A DNA stretch of 64,000 bases from assembly GCF_003594875.1 (NCBI RefSeq), contig NZ_QZEY01000005.1, positions 124,001 to 188,000 of the forward strand. The letters are read 5' to 3'. Both the position numbers and the translations under genes were made by a program. Positions within the stretch are counted from its first letter, which is position 1; every line of letters starts with the position of its first letter. Below are positions 42,304 through 50,197 of this stretch, piece by piece. The DNA is from Bailinhaonella thermotolerans (GTDB lineage: Bacteria; Actinomycetota; Actinomycetes; Streptosporangiales; Streptosporangiaceae). Below the pieces are notes generated by a model. That model was not told the DNA's origin, ran no database searches, and saw only the letters and a program-made list of their open reading frames with translations.

Positions 42304-42891
42304 ATGTACGCCATGCAGTACGAGATCACGCTGCCCGCCGACTACGACATGCGGATCATCCGCGAGCGGGTCGCGACACGCGGGCACGCCCTCGACGACT
42401 TCGAGGGGCTCGGGTTCAAGGCCTACCTCATACGCGAGCGCGCGGCCGGGTCGCCCGTGAACCAGTACGCGCCGTTCTACCTGTGGGACGACACCGGGGG
42501 GATGAACCGGTTCCTGTGGGGCGGGGCGGGGTTCGCCGGGATCGTGCGCGACTTCGGCCGGCCCGCCGTGCACCACTGGACGGGGGTGCAGTGGGAGCGG
42601 GGACCCGCTCACGGCGCGTCACCGCCGCGGGCCGCCAGCCGATACGTCCGGGCGATCCCGGCGCTGGAGGACCCGTCGGCGGCGGTGACGAAGGCGGCGG
42701 AGGAGCTGGCCGCGCGCGCCCGGATGCCGGGGGTCTACGCCACGGTGCTGGCGGTGGATCCGCGGCACTGGGAGATGGTGCACTTCACGCTGTGGCAGGA
42801 GTCCGTGGAGGAGGTCGGCGGCGACCACTACGAGGTGCTCCACCTGTCCAGACCCCAGCTCGACGAGGTGAAGACGGGCCGCCCCTGGTGA
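42304..42891 (+). CDS. DUF4865 family protein
   Basis: 195 residues. The N-terminus YAMQYEITLPADYDMRIIRERVATRGHALDDFEGLGFKAYLIRER and VNQYAPFYLWDDTGGMNRFLWGGAGFAGIVRDFGRP are diagnostic of DUF4865, whose members are predicted dimeric alpha-beta barrel-like proteins of unknown function, often near SDRs and MarR regulators. An SDR/MarR pair lies 0.7 kb downstream here. The start is ATG 42304. Confidence 0.9.
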   Translation: MYAMQYEITLPADYDMRIIRERVATRGHALDDFEGLGFKAYLIRERAAGSPVNQYAPFYLWDDTGGMNRFLWGGAGFAGIVRDFGRPAVHHWTGVQWERGPAHGASPPRAASRYVRAIPALEDPSAAVTKAAEELAARARMPGVYATVLAVDPRHWEMVHFTLWQESVEEVGGDHYEVLHLSRPQLDEVKTGRPW

Positions 42892-43216
42892 GCCCGGGCG
42901 CGAGCCGGGGTGTGACCCCGGGCGCGAGCCGGGTTCGGTCCCAGGCGTGGGCCGGGAGGACGGGCCGGCGCGAGCCGGGTGCGGCCCAGGCGGGGAGGAC
43001 GGGCCGGCGCGAGACGGAAGGGCGCTCGTGAGCCGGGAAGCGTGGGCCGGCGCGAGCCGGAAGGGCGCTCGTGAGCCGGGGAACGTGGGCCGGCGAGACG
43101 GAAAGGGCGTTGGGGCGAGCCGGGGAGGGCGGCCGGTGTGAGCTTGTTGAGGCCGGCTGGAAAACCGGGGCGCGAAGTGATCGGGAAATGGGGGCGAATA
43201 TCCCTAAGCTTGGGCG
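42892..43216. repeat. Degenerate tandem repeats in a gene-free gap
   Basis: 325 bases without a gene. From about 42900 to 43110 the sequence is built from diverged copies of units such as GAGGACGGGCCGGCGCGAG (two copies near 42957 and 42992) and GGAAGGGCGCTCGTGAGCCG (two copies near 43016 and 43061), all sharing GGCGCGAGCCGG. The last 70 bases are less repetitive and should hold the SnoaL-like gene's promoter. Confidence 0.7.
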
Positions 43217-43588
43217 ATGACCTCTGATGAGTCCGTCGTCCAGATCCACCTCGCGGCCATCGCCGACCGCGACCTGAAGGCCTACTCCGCGACGCTCCAC
43301 GACGATGTCATCGTGGTGCTGCCGAACGGCAACCGCCTCGAAGGCCGCCGATCCGTGGAGGACTTCCACCGCGAGTGGTTCGCCGACCTCGACTGGACGC
43401 AGGAGCTGCACCCGCTCTCCCTGGTGGAGACCGAGGGCACGCTCTCCGCGCTCTTCGAGGCCGACTACCGCGACGTGGACGCCTCAGGCGCGCCCATCCA
43501 CAAGCGCAACCTCGTGAGCCTCGTCTTCACCCGGACCGCCGAGGGCTGGCTCCTCCTCCACGACCAGAACACCCCGCTCCCCCTGTAG
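43217..43588 (+). CDS. SnoaL/NTF2-like protein
   Basis: 123 residues, cone-shaped NTF2-like fold: VVQIHLAAIADRDLKAYSATLHDDVIVVLPNGNRLEGRRSVEDFHREWFADLDWTQELHPLSLVETEG and a C-terminal strand LVSLVFTRTAEGWLLLHDQNTP, the usual ending of ketosteroid isomerase-like proteins. No catalytic residues can be assigned. It is convergent with the SDR gene that follows. Confidence 0.88.
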   Translation: MTSDESVVQIHLAAIADRDLKAYSATLHDDVIVVLPNGNRLEGRRSVEDFHREWFADLDWTQELHPLSLVETEGTLSALFEADYRDVDASGAPIHKRNLVSLVFTRTAEGWLLLHDQNTPLPL

Positions 43589-43609
43589 GGCGCGTCCCGG
43601 CCCGGGCTT

Positions 43610-44410
43610 TCAGGCGGCGCCGGGCTCCATGGAGTGCCCCTGCCGGTACATCCGCGGCGGCTTGTTGCCCGCGTACTGACCGCCGTCGATGGGGATGACC
43701 GCCCCGGTGACGAAGGACGACCCCTCCGAGCAGAGCCAGAGCACGGCGTCGGCCACCTCGTGGGGGCGGCCGGTGCGGCGCATCGGCGTGGCGAGCCCGG
43801 CCAGCCGCCGCGCCTCCTCTCCCGCCGCCTCCAGGTGGTGGGTGAGGATCGGGCCCGGAGCCACGACGTTCACGCGGACGCCCCGGTCGGCGTAGTCGAG
43901 CGCGGCGACCTTGGTCAGGCCGATGATCCCGGCCTTGCCTGCGACGTACGCCGCGAGCCCGGCGGTGGCCTGGACCCCGGCGACGGAGGCCATGTTCACG
44001 ATCGCGCCGCCGCCGGTGCGCAGCATGGCCGGGATCTGGAACCTCATGCCGAGGAACGTCCCGCGCACGTTGGTCCGGATCCCCCGGTCGAACTCCTCGG
44101 GGTCGATCTCGGCCAGCGGCGCCGGCAGCGGCCCGTCCGTCGCGTTGTTGAACGCCGCGTCCAGCCGTCCGAACTCCTCCAGCGCCCGCCGTACCAGCGC
44201 CTCCGACGACGCGGCGTCCCCGACGTCGGTGCGCACGGCCACCGCCCGGCCGCCCTCGGCGCGGATCTCCCCGGCCACCGCGCCGAGCGCCTTCTCGTCC
44301 CGCGCGCCGAGCACCACCGCCGCCCCGGCCCGCGCGAACGCCCGCGCCGTCTCGGCGCCGATCCCGCGGCTGGCTCCCGCGACCAGCGCGACCTTTCCCT
44401 CGAACGTCAT
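43610..44410 (-). CDS. Short-chain dehydrogenase/reductase
   Basis: A 266-residue classical SDR: GASRGIG (cofactor loop), FNNATDGPLP in place of NNAG, IVNMASVAG, catalytic YVAGK (YxxxK), and PGPILTHHLEAAGEE. It ends IPIDGGQYAGNKPP like many FabG-related reductases. ATG 44410 has GGAGGAG upstream. It is divergent from a MarR gene with a palindrome between them, so it is likely controlled by that regulator. Confidence 0.92.
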   Translation of the reverse strand: MTFEGKVALVAGASRGIGAETARAFARAGAAVVLGARDEKALGAVAGEIRAEGGRAVAVRTDVGDAASSEALVRRALEEFGRLDAAFNNATDGPLPAPLAEIDPEEFDRGIRTNVRGTFLGMRFQIPAMLRTGGGAIVNMASVAGVQATAGLAAYVAGKAGIIGLTKVAALDYADRGVRVNVVAPGPILTHHLEAAGEEARRLAGLATPMRRTGRPHEVADAVLWLCSEGSSFVTGAVIPIDGGQYAGNKPPRMYRQGHSMEPGAA

Positions 44411-44465
44411 GGCGTCTCCTCCCTGACCTGAGCACGACCTGTGTGCGATCTCTCCGGCGATAGAC

Positions 44466-44480
44466 ATCTAATGATTAGAT
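44466..44480. promoter_or_regulatory. Perfect MarR-type operator
   Basis: ATCTAAT and ATTAGAT are perfect 7-base arms around a central G, between the divergent SDR and MarR genes. Confidence 0.7.
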
Positions 44481-44523
44481 ATCAAACGCTTTCATCTCTA
44501 CCGATAGTGATACCCTCGTCACC

Positions 44524-44961
44524 ATGCCGCCGCCGATCGGGCTCGACCTCAGCCAGACCGCCAAGTCGGTGAGCCGCGCCTTCGACCGCGCCCTCGCCGA
44601 GGCCGGCGGCTCGCTGCCCGTCTGGCTGATCATGATTTCGCTGAAGACGCGCAGCCTGGGCACCCAGCGCGAGCTGGCCGAGGCGATCGGCATCCAGGGC
44701 GCGACGCTCACGCACCACCTGAACAGCATGGAGTCCGGCGGCCTCATCACCCGCCGCCGCGACCCCGCCAACCGCCGCGTCCACGTCGTCGAGCTCACCG
44801 AGCCCGGCGAGCTCCTCTTCCGCCGGCTGGCCGACGCGGCGGTCGCCTTCGACAGCCGCCTCCGCCGGGGCCTCGCGCCCGGCGACCTGGAGGCCCTGCA
44901 CGCCCTCCTCGCGCGCCTGCGCGAGAACGTCGCCGACGACGCACCTATCCTGAACGAGTGA
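44524..44961 (+). CDS. MarR-family regulator
   Basis: A 145-residue winged-helix protein: DLSQTAKSVSRAFDRALAEAGGSLPVWLIMISL, then the HTH GTQRELAEAIGIQGATLTHHLNSMESGGLITRRRDPANRRVHVVELTEPG, the MarR wing with the conserved DxRNRR-like segment. It is divergent from an SDR gene and has a palindromic site in the gap. Its stop overlaps the start of the S4-domain gene (GTGA), so both are on one transcript. Confidence 0.93.
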   Translation: MPPPIGLDLSQTAKSVSRAFDRALAEAGGSLPVWLIMISLKTRSLGTQRELAEAIGIQGATLTHHLNSMESGGLITRRRDPANRRVHVVELTEPGELLFRRLADAAVAFDSRLRRGLAPGDLEALHALLARLRENVADDAPILNE

Positions 44962-45179
44962 GACTCACCTTCGACCTGACCGGCGACCACATCGCGCTCT
45001 GCGACCTGCTCAAGGTCTGCGACATCATGGACACCGGCGGCGCGGCCAAGCAGTTCATCGCCGACGGCAACGTCGAGGTGGACGGCGAACTCGAACTCCG
45101 CAAGACCCGGAAGATCCGCCCGGGCATGGTCGTGACCGGCGACGACTTCGAGATCCACGTCGTGGCCGCTCCCGCCTAG
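44958..45179 (+). CDS. S4-domain RNA-binding protein (YbcJ-like)
   Basis: A 73-residue S4 domain: LTGDHIALCDLLKVCDIMDTGGAAKQFIADGNVEVDGELELRKTRKIRPGMVV, as in YbcJ/YaaA-type small RNA-binding proteins. It probably binds structured RNA. The GTG start overlaps the MarR stop codon by 4 bases. A link to the regulator is unclear beyond co-expression. Confidence 0.9.
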   Translation: MRLTFDLTGDHIALCDLLKVCDIMDTGGAAKQFIADGNVEVDGELELRKTRKIRPGMVVTGDDFEIHVVAAPA

Positions 45180-45227
45180 GGACCCCGGGAATCTGCTCCC
45201 TCCCGCAGGCCGTGCCCGCCGCCGGCT

Positions 45228-45596
45228 CTAGCGAAGCGAGGGGTAGGAGCTCAGCACTCCGAGAGCGACGACGTAGACGGGGACGGCCAGGGCCAGGAGC
45301 TGGACCACGGCCAGGGCCCGGAACCGGTGCCGCCACCCCCACAGCGCACTCGCCAGCATGATCAGCGCCACGCTCCCGAACGACCAGAAGGTCACCGCCA
45401 CCCGGAAGTCCATCTCGGCGATCCACCCCGCGGGCGTCGGGTCCGCGCCCGCGCACCGTACGCTCGCTCCCTCGCACGGTTCGCCCCGAGGTGGGGTCCT
45501 CGCCACGATCCAGCCCGCCGCCAGCATGAGCAGCGCGTCGGCGAGGACGACGGCCGGCAACGCCGCCATCCGCCACCAGGCCCTGACGATGTCCAC
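45228..45596 (-). CDS. Small three-helix membrane protein
   Basis: 122 residues with three hydrophobic segments (AALPAVVLADALLMLAAGWIVA; VTFWSFGSVALIMLASALWGW; LAVVQLLALAVPVYVVALGVL) and an external loop with two cysteines (GEPCEGASVRCAG). The start is a GTG with a weak G-rich site. The family was not recognised. Confidence 0.6.
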   Translation of the reverse strand: MDIVRAWWRMAALPAVVLADALLMLAAGWIVARTPPRGEPCEGASVRCAGADPTPAGWIAEMDFRVAVTFWSFGSVALIMLASALWGWRHRFRALAVVQLLALAVPVYVVALGVLSSYPSLR

Positions 45597-46248
45597 GCCC
45601 CGAGGCTAGGAACGCGCCGCGGCCGGGACCCCGCCTCGCACCGGAAAAGTGAGGAACCTCCGCCATATCTCCTCATCCGTGGAACTTCGCGCGGATATCA
45701 CCCCCTCGCGCCCGGCCGCCCAGATCACCGAAGCCCGCCCCCGGGCTCACGCCGCACACCGGAAGACCGCCTCTCGCCGGGCCCGCACCGGCCGGGCTCC
45801 GGCCGTAAGGCGTGCGATCCTCCCGCTCCAAGGCTCCCCCGGGCTCAGGCCGCGCCGCGATCCCGGGTCAGGCCGCACGGCGCCCCCGGGCCAGGTGCAC
45901 GGCGGGCCTGGGTCAGGTCGCACGGCGGGCGCTCTCGCCGTCCGGAGGCTCACGTTGGGCCCCGCCGCCGTACGGCGCGGCTCTCCGCCGCCCGAAGCCA
46001 TCCCGGCTCGGGCCGTACGGCAGAAGGCGGGCGCTCCCGCCGCGCCCGGTCGCCGGGTCATACGTGCCACTTCTCGCCGTCATACGTGATACGTCGCGCC
46101 GATACCGGGTTCTCCCACCGGTTCGGCCGTACTGGGACCGGAATCAGCAGGGCCGTACGCCCAAGGCCCCGCCTCCCCGCCTCTCCTCCCGGCTCAGGCC
46201 GTACCTCGGGGAGCGGGGGCGCTGGTGGGCCGGGAGGGCGGGGCGGGG
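45597..46248. other. 652-base gene-free, repeat-rich gap
   Basis: No credible gene. It holds several GGTCAGGYCGCACGGCG-like units (about 45840-45950), CCGTACGGC words near 45970 and 46013, and one full copy (46079-46095) plus a truncated copy (about 46056-46070) of the GTCATACGNGATACGTC repeat that also occurs twice inside the exporter gene. Long open frames here are products of GC bias. Confidence 0.6.
46079..46095. repeat. Dispersed repeat GTCATACGNGATACGTC, intergenic copy
   Basis: GTCATACGTGATACGTC. The same 17-mer with one variable base is found at 47587-47603 and 47827-47843 in the exporter gene. Flanking bases (CCG-A-T and GGGTTCTCC) are also partly shared. Confidence 0.8.
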
Positions 46249-46677
46249 TCAGCGGGTCATGCGGCGGTAGACCCGGGCGATGACGTGGGTCAGCGGGATG
46301 GGGCCGAGGTGGCGGGAGTCGAGGCTCTGGGCGGGGTTGTCGCCGAGGACCACGACCTGCCCCTCGGGGACGGTCCGGCCGGGGACGTCGGGCGGCACGG
46401 GCTGACCGGCCACGGCGGCTATGCGCTTGATGAGGTACGGCGTCTCGCTGGAGCCCTCCACGCCGTGGGGACGGGGGTTGCGCAGGACCACCACCTGGCC
46501 CGGCGTGAGGAGCGTCCTGCGGGTGGTCCGGATGGAGAGCAGGCGGTCGCCGTCCTGGTAGGTGGGGCGCATGCTGGGGCCGGTGACGTCGGTGATCAGC
46601 AGCCGGTGGCGAGCCCAGAGGGCGGCGGCCGCGCCCGTCACGGCGACGGCGGCGAGGACGATGCGGCTTCGCTTCAT
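46249..46677 (-). CDS. S26-family signal peptidase
   Basis: A 142-residue type I signal peptidase-like protein. One N-terminal membrane anchor (IVLAAVAVTGAAAALWA), then the catalytic serine in GPSMRPTYQDGDRLL, lysine in LIKRIAAVAG and the C-terminal box VVLGDNPAQSLDSRHLGPI. It is shorter than housekeeping LepB and lies last in an operon with a small peptide, a TlpA-like protein and an ABC exporter, with its ATG overlapping the exporter stop (ATGA). A dedicated leader peptidase for the operon's peptide is inferred. Confidence 0.93.
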   Translation of the reverse strand: MKRSRIVLAAVAVTGAAAALWARHRLLITDVTGPSMRPTYQDGDRLLSIRTTRRTLLTPGQVVVLRNPRPHGVEGSSETPYLIKRIAAVAGQPVPPDVPGRTVPEGQVVVLGDNPAQSLDSRHLGPIPLTHVIARVYRRMTR

Positions 46678-49157
46678 GAGACCTCTCCGGCTGACTGGTA
46701 CCCGGCGGCTTGGAGGGTGAAGAGGTCAGCGTAGACGCCTCCCGCCCGCATCAGCGACGCGTGGTCGCCCTGTTCGGTGATGCGGCCCTCGTCCAGCACG
46801 ACCAGGAGGTCGGCGTCGCGCACGGCGCTCAGGCGGTGGGAGATGAGCAGGCGGGTGCGGTCCCGGCCGTGGAGCTTGAGGCTGGTGTGGATCTCGTGCT
46901 CGGCCTGGGCGTCCAGCCCGGAGCTGGGCTCGTCGAGGATGAGCAGGTCCCGCCCGCCGCGCACCAGCGCACGCGCCAGGGCGAGCCGCTGCCACTGGCC
47001 GCCGGACAGGATCACGCCCGTGCTCGGGTCGTCGTCGCTCACGTCGAAGAAGATGCGGGTCAGCGCCGTGTCGTATCCGCGAGGCAGCGCGGCGAGCTTG
47101 TCGTGCACGCCCGCCGCCCGGGCCGCCTCCTCGATCCGCGCCCGGTCGTCGATCGCGGTCAGGTCGCCCACCCCGATGTTCTCGGCGGCGGACAGGTCAT
47201 AGGACATGAAGTCCTGGAACACCGCGCTCATCCGCTCCCGGATCGCCCCCGGCTCGAACTCCCGCAGGTCCCGCCCGTCCCACAGGATCGCCCCGCGCAC
47301 CGGGTCGTAGAACCGGCACAACAGCTTGACCAGCGTGCTCTTCCCCGACCCGTTCCGCCCGACCAGGCCCACCGACCCCCCGGCCGGGATCTCGAAGTCC
47401 ACGCCGCGCAGCACCCACGGATGCTCCGGGCTGTACCGGAACCACAGGTCCCGGACCTCGATCCCCCGCCGCAACGGCCCGGGCCCGCGGCCGGCCCCCG
47501 CGCCGCCGTTCGCCGCCGTGCGCCTCCCCTCATCGCGTACGGCTTCCGCCCGGCCGACCGCATCCGGGTGCGATTTCGGTTCGTCGGTCATACGAGATAC
47601 GTCCTGACCGGAATCCGTCTCACCCGGGCCGGATGCCGCCGGACCCGCCGGACCCGGAACGGCGGCGGCCCGCCCCTCCGCGCCCGGCACGGCTTCCGCG
47701 GACCTCTCCGCCGCCGGTACGGCCGCCGCGGGGGTCTCCGCGCCCGGCATGTCCGCCGCCGGCCGCTCCTCCCCCGGTACGGCCCGCGCGGGCTCCGCCG
47801 TACCGGAAACGGGTTCCGGTCGCGGCGTCATACGCGATACGTCCCGCCCGAAATCGGGGTTCTCCGCCTTTCCGGTCGCGCTCGCACCGGACTCCGCTCG
47901 CCCGGCCGTACCCGACCCGGAGGACGCCGCCCCGGCCGTTCCCGACGCGGGCGACACCGCCCCTGCCGTACTCGACGCGGAGGACGCCGCCCCGGCCGTA
48001 CTCGGTCCAGGGGACGCGGCCCCCGCCGTACTCGATCCGGGAGCCCCGGCCGCGCCCGGCGCGGGGTCCTCGGTGTCGCCGGGGTCGGCGGCGGTCGCGG
48101 GGGCGGCCGGCGGTGACGGGTCGAGGTCCGGCTCGGTGGCCTCGATCTCCTGGAAATGGCGGAACAGGAGGAGCTGCTGGTGGGTGAAGGAGATCTGGTT
48201 GACCGTGCTGTTGAGGCTGGTCTGGACGCCGGTCACCGCCGCGATGAACATGGGGATGTCGCCGGGCTGGAGGTTGCCGGAGCGGGCGTTCAGGATGGCC
48301 CAGATCAGGCCCGCGCCGGACAAGACGGCGGACAGGATGCCCAAGGACGCCTGCACCCGGAGTTCGCGCAGGTCCTGACCACGGCGCTGGCGGTTGGCCT
48401 CGCGGCGCTCGACGAGCATGCGGGCGTGGAAGAAGGCGCCGATGCCGAAGAGCCGGACCTCCTTGGCGGCCTCCGTGCTGCTCATGAGGTTCGAGTAGAA
48501 GAACTCGCGGCGCTCGATGGGGCCCAGCCGCCACATCATCGCGGCGCGGCGGCGGGACAGCGTGAGCTCGGCGAGGAGCGCGGGCACGGCCCCGGCCAGG
48601 ACGGCGAGCGCCATGATCGGGTTGACGGTGAGCAGGAGGCCGAGCATGCCGGTCAGCGTGATCAGGCCGCCGACGAGCCCGAGCCCGGCCTCGACGACCT
48701 GGGTGGGCGTCTGGCCGCCGGAGTCGGACGCGAGGCGGAGCCGGTCGAGGAACGCGGGGTCCTCGAACCTCGCCAGCCCCGGCAGCCGGTTCACGGCGGT
48801 GAACAGCCGGTCCTGGGCGAGCAGTCCGGCCGCCCGTTGCAGTTCCCCCCGGAAGTACTTGACCAGCTCGGGCAGGAGCGCGACCAGCAGCCCCAGCACG
48901 GCGAGCGCCACCGCGGCGGCGAGGACCGCGCTGCCCCCGTCGCCCGCGCCGCCTCCCGCGGCGGAGCCGCCCACCGCGCCCCCGCCGCCCATCGCGCCCC
49001 CGCCGGCCACCAGGTCCACGACGACCTTGGTCAGCCAGGCGACCAGCACGGGGATCACGGCGGTCAGCACGGCCAGCACCACGAGCCAGACCACGGCGTA
49101 CGGCCGCGCCCGCCACGCGAGCCGGATCGCGGCGGAGACGCCCGTCAGCGACTTCAT
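46674..49157 (-). CDS. ABC exporter (peptide type) with a ~215-residue low-complexity linker
   Basis: 827 residues. Transmembrane domain ~1-340 with a Gly/Ala-rich loop (52-76). ATPase domain ~563-827: Walker A GRNGSGKST, Q-loop FQDFMSYDL, signature LSGGQWQRLALARA, Walker B LLILDEPSSGLD, H-loop ISHRLS. The SGGQWQR form is common in lantibiotic/bacteriocin exporters. Residues ~345-562 are an Ala/Gly/Pro/Ser/Glu linker with ~10-residue STAGAAS repeats and two DVSRMT motifs (439-444, 520-525); related exporters lack this. There is no C39 peptidase domain. ATGA overlaps join it to the genes on both sides. Confidence 0.92.
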   Translation of the reverse strand: MKSLTGVSAAIRLAWRARPYAVVWLVVLAVLTAVIPVLVAWLTKVVVDLVAGGGAMGGGGAVGGSAAGGGAGDGGSAVLAAAVALAVLGLLVALLPELVKYFRGELQRAAGLLAQDRLFTAVNRLPGLARFEDPAFLDRLRLASDSGGQTPTQVVEAGLGLVGGLITLTGMLGLLLTVNPIMALAVLAGAVPALLAELTLSRRRAAMMWRLGPIERREFFYSNLMSSTEAAKEVRLFGIGAFFHARMLVERREANRQRRGQDLRELRVQASLGILSAVLSGAGLIWAILNARSGNLQPGDIPMFIAAVTGVQTSLNSTVNQISFTHQQLLLFRHFQEIEATEPDLDPSPPAAPATAADPGDTEDPAPGAAGAPGSSTAGAASPGPSTAGAASSASSTAGAVSPASGTAGAASSGSGTAGRAESGASATGKAENPDFGRDVSRMTPRPEPVSGTAEPARAVPGEERPAADMPGAETPAAAVPAAERSAEAVPGAEGRAAAVPGPAGPAASGPGETDSGQDVSRMTDEPKSHPDAVGRAEAVRDEGRRTAANGGAGAGRGPGPLRRGIEVRDLWFRYSPEHPWVLRGVDFEIPAGGSVGLVGRNGSGKSTLVKLLCRFYDPVRGAILWDGRDLREFEPGAIRERMSAVFQDFMSYDLSAAENIGVGDLTAIDDRARIEEAARAAGVHDKLAALPRGYDTALTRIFFDVSDDDPSTGVILSGGQWQRLALARALVRGGRDLLILDEPSSGLDAQAEHEIHTSLKLHGRDRTRLLISHRLSAVRDADLLVVLDEGRITEQGDHASLMRAGGVYADLFTLQAAGYQSAGEVS
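47474..48125. repeat. In-frame repeat-rich insert in the exporter gene
   Basis: The linker-coding segment. It contains 30-base units around GCCGTACTCGACGCGGAGGA (about 47900-48040), GGTACGGC words, and two copies (47587-47603, 47827-47843) of GTCATACGNGATACGTC. Composition resembles the nearby intergenic gap rather than the flanking coding sequence. Confidence 0.75.
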
Positions 49158-49657
49158 GCGCCGACGGCCACCGGCGGCAGCCCGAGGAGGGCGACCCGGC
49201 CCCCTTCGACGGTGACGAACGCCGGGGTGCCGGTGATCTGGAACGCCTCGGTGAGGGACCCGTCGCGGGGCTCGACGACGACGGGCACGACCGCCTCCAG
49301 CCGGGCGGCCAGCGCGGGGTCGTCGGCGCCGTCGATCAGCACGGCGAGCGGGCGTACGGCGGCGCGCCCGGCGTACTCCACGAAGTCGGGCAGCTTCTCG
49401 TGGCAGGGCGCGCAGCCCGGCGACAGGAACGCCACCAGGGTGCCGTCGGGCAGGGAGGTGATCGTCTCGCCGGAGGTGGTGACGGCGGAGAAGGCGCCCA
49501 CCTCGGCCCCGAGCGGCGCGGTCAGGGGCGGGAGCGCGGGCGCGGGCGGACTCTCCCGGAGCCGCCGGACAATCCCGAACGTCAAAAGCAGATTGAACAC
49601 GGTAAGGACGCCGATGAGAATGACGGCCGCCACCAGGAATTGCACGCGCGAAAACAC
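49154..49657 (-). CDS. TlpA/MauD-like membrane-anchored thiol oxidoreductase
   Basis: 167 residues. One N-terminal transmembrane helix (FLVAAVILIGVLTVFNLLLTFGIV), then a thioredoxin fold with the redox motif in AFLSPGCAPCHEKLPDF (CxxC = CAPC) and the cis-proline segment ITGTPAFVTVEGG. It acts outside the membrane in making or breaking disulfides. It lies between the gene for a four-cysteine peptide and the exporter gene (ATGA overlap), so oxidative folding of that peptide is a natural role. Confidence 0.9.
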   Translation of the reverse strand: MFSRVQFLVAAVILIGVLTVFNLLLTFGIVRRLRESPPAPALPPLTAPLGAEVGAFSAVTTSGETITSLPDGTLVAFLSPGCAPCHEKLPDFVEYAGRAAVRPLAVLIDGADDPALAARLEAVVPVVVEPRDGSLTEAFQITGTPAFVTVEGGRVALLGLPPVAVGA

Positions 49658-49746
49658 CCCTCGGAAATACGGAAAGAGCCGTCCATCGGCGAGAGGACCC
49701 TGGAGCGGCGGGGCGGGTGATCCGCCCCGCCGCCGTCAGACCGGGA

Positions 49747-49920
49747 TCAGCAGGGACGCCAGGCCCCCGGCGGGCAGTTGTCGTAGTGGGGGCGCTTGCG
49801 GCACACGCCGTTGTAGGTGTTCGTCTCCCAGCCGAGGAAGATGCAGGCAGCCTCGGCCTTCGCCTTCGGTGCGACGGCGGCGAGCAGCCCGTCGGCCGCT
49901 CTGGCGATGAACTTGATCAC
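49747..49920 (-). CDS. Four-cysteine precursor-like peptide
   Basis: 57 residues from GTG 49920, with GGAGAGAGG five bases upstream. The first ~24 residues are amphipathic and basic/Ala-rich (MIKFIARAADGLLAAVAPKA), leader-like but not a standard signal peptide. The rest begins ACIFLGWETN and is rich in Trp, Tyr, Arg and Pro, with Cys at 26, 40, 49 and 57 (the last residue). It heads an operon with a TlpA-like protein, an ABC exporter and an S26 peptidase. I infer an exported, disulfide-bonded peptide (bacteriocin- or signal-like). I do not recognise the family. Confidence 0.75.
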   Translation of the reverse strand: MIKFIARAADGLLAAVAPKAKAEAACIFLGWETNTYNGVCRKRPHYDNCPPGAWRPC

Positions 49921-50098
49921 GCGTACCTCTCTCCGGGTAAAAAGCACGGACGCGGGATTACGGCGGCGCTTCAATCGCGGTTACGATCACGCGCCTCTTG
50001 AGATGCTGCACCAGTGGCGCCCGAATTGTCGAGACCGTGGATCCAACTGATTCCCCGGCGATTTCCGGCGCCCCGCCGGGCATCCGGAAAAAGCGCAG

Positions 50099-50197
50099 CT
50101 CACATCGCGGCGGCAGCGGCTCACATCGCGGCGGCAGCGGCTCACATCCCGGCGGCAGCGGCTCACATCGCGGCGGCAGCGGCTCACATCCCGGCCG
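50099..50197. repeat. 21-bp minisatellite, 4.7 copies
   Basis: Perfect head-to-tail copies of a 21-base unit beginning CTCACATCGCGGCGGCAGCG at 50099, 50120, 50141 and 50162, plus a partial fifth copy at 50183. They vary only at the ninth base (G/C). The TGA of the gene ending at 50184 lies inside the last unit. Confidence 0.95.

Noticed and set aside
45327-46283. 318-residue plus-strand frame with RTGRG-like repeats in the 46-kb gap
   Set aside because: Overlaps the real small membrane protein gene and repeat DNA; composition is that of GC-rich repeats read by chance.
50099-50197. CRISPR array
   Set aside because: The 21-base units are directly adjacent with no spacers, and no cas genes are present.
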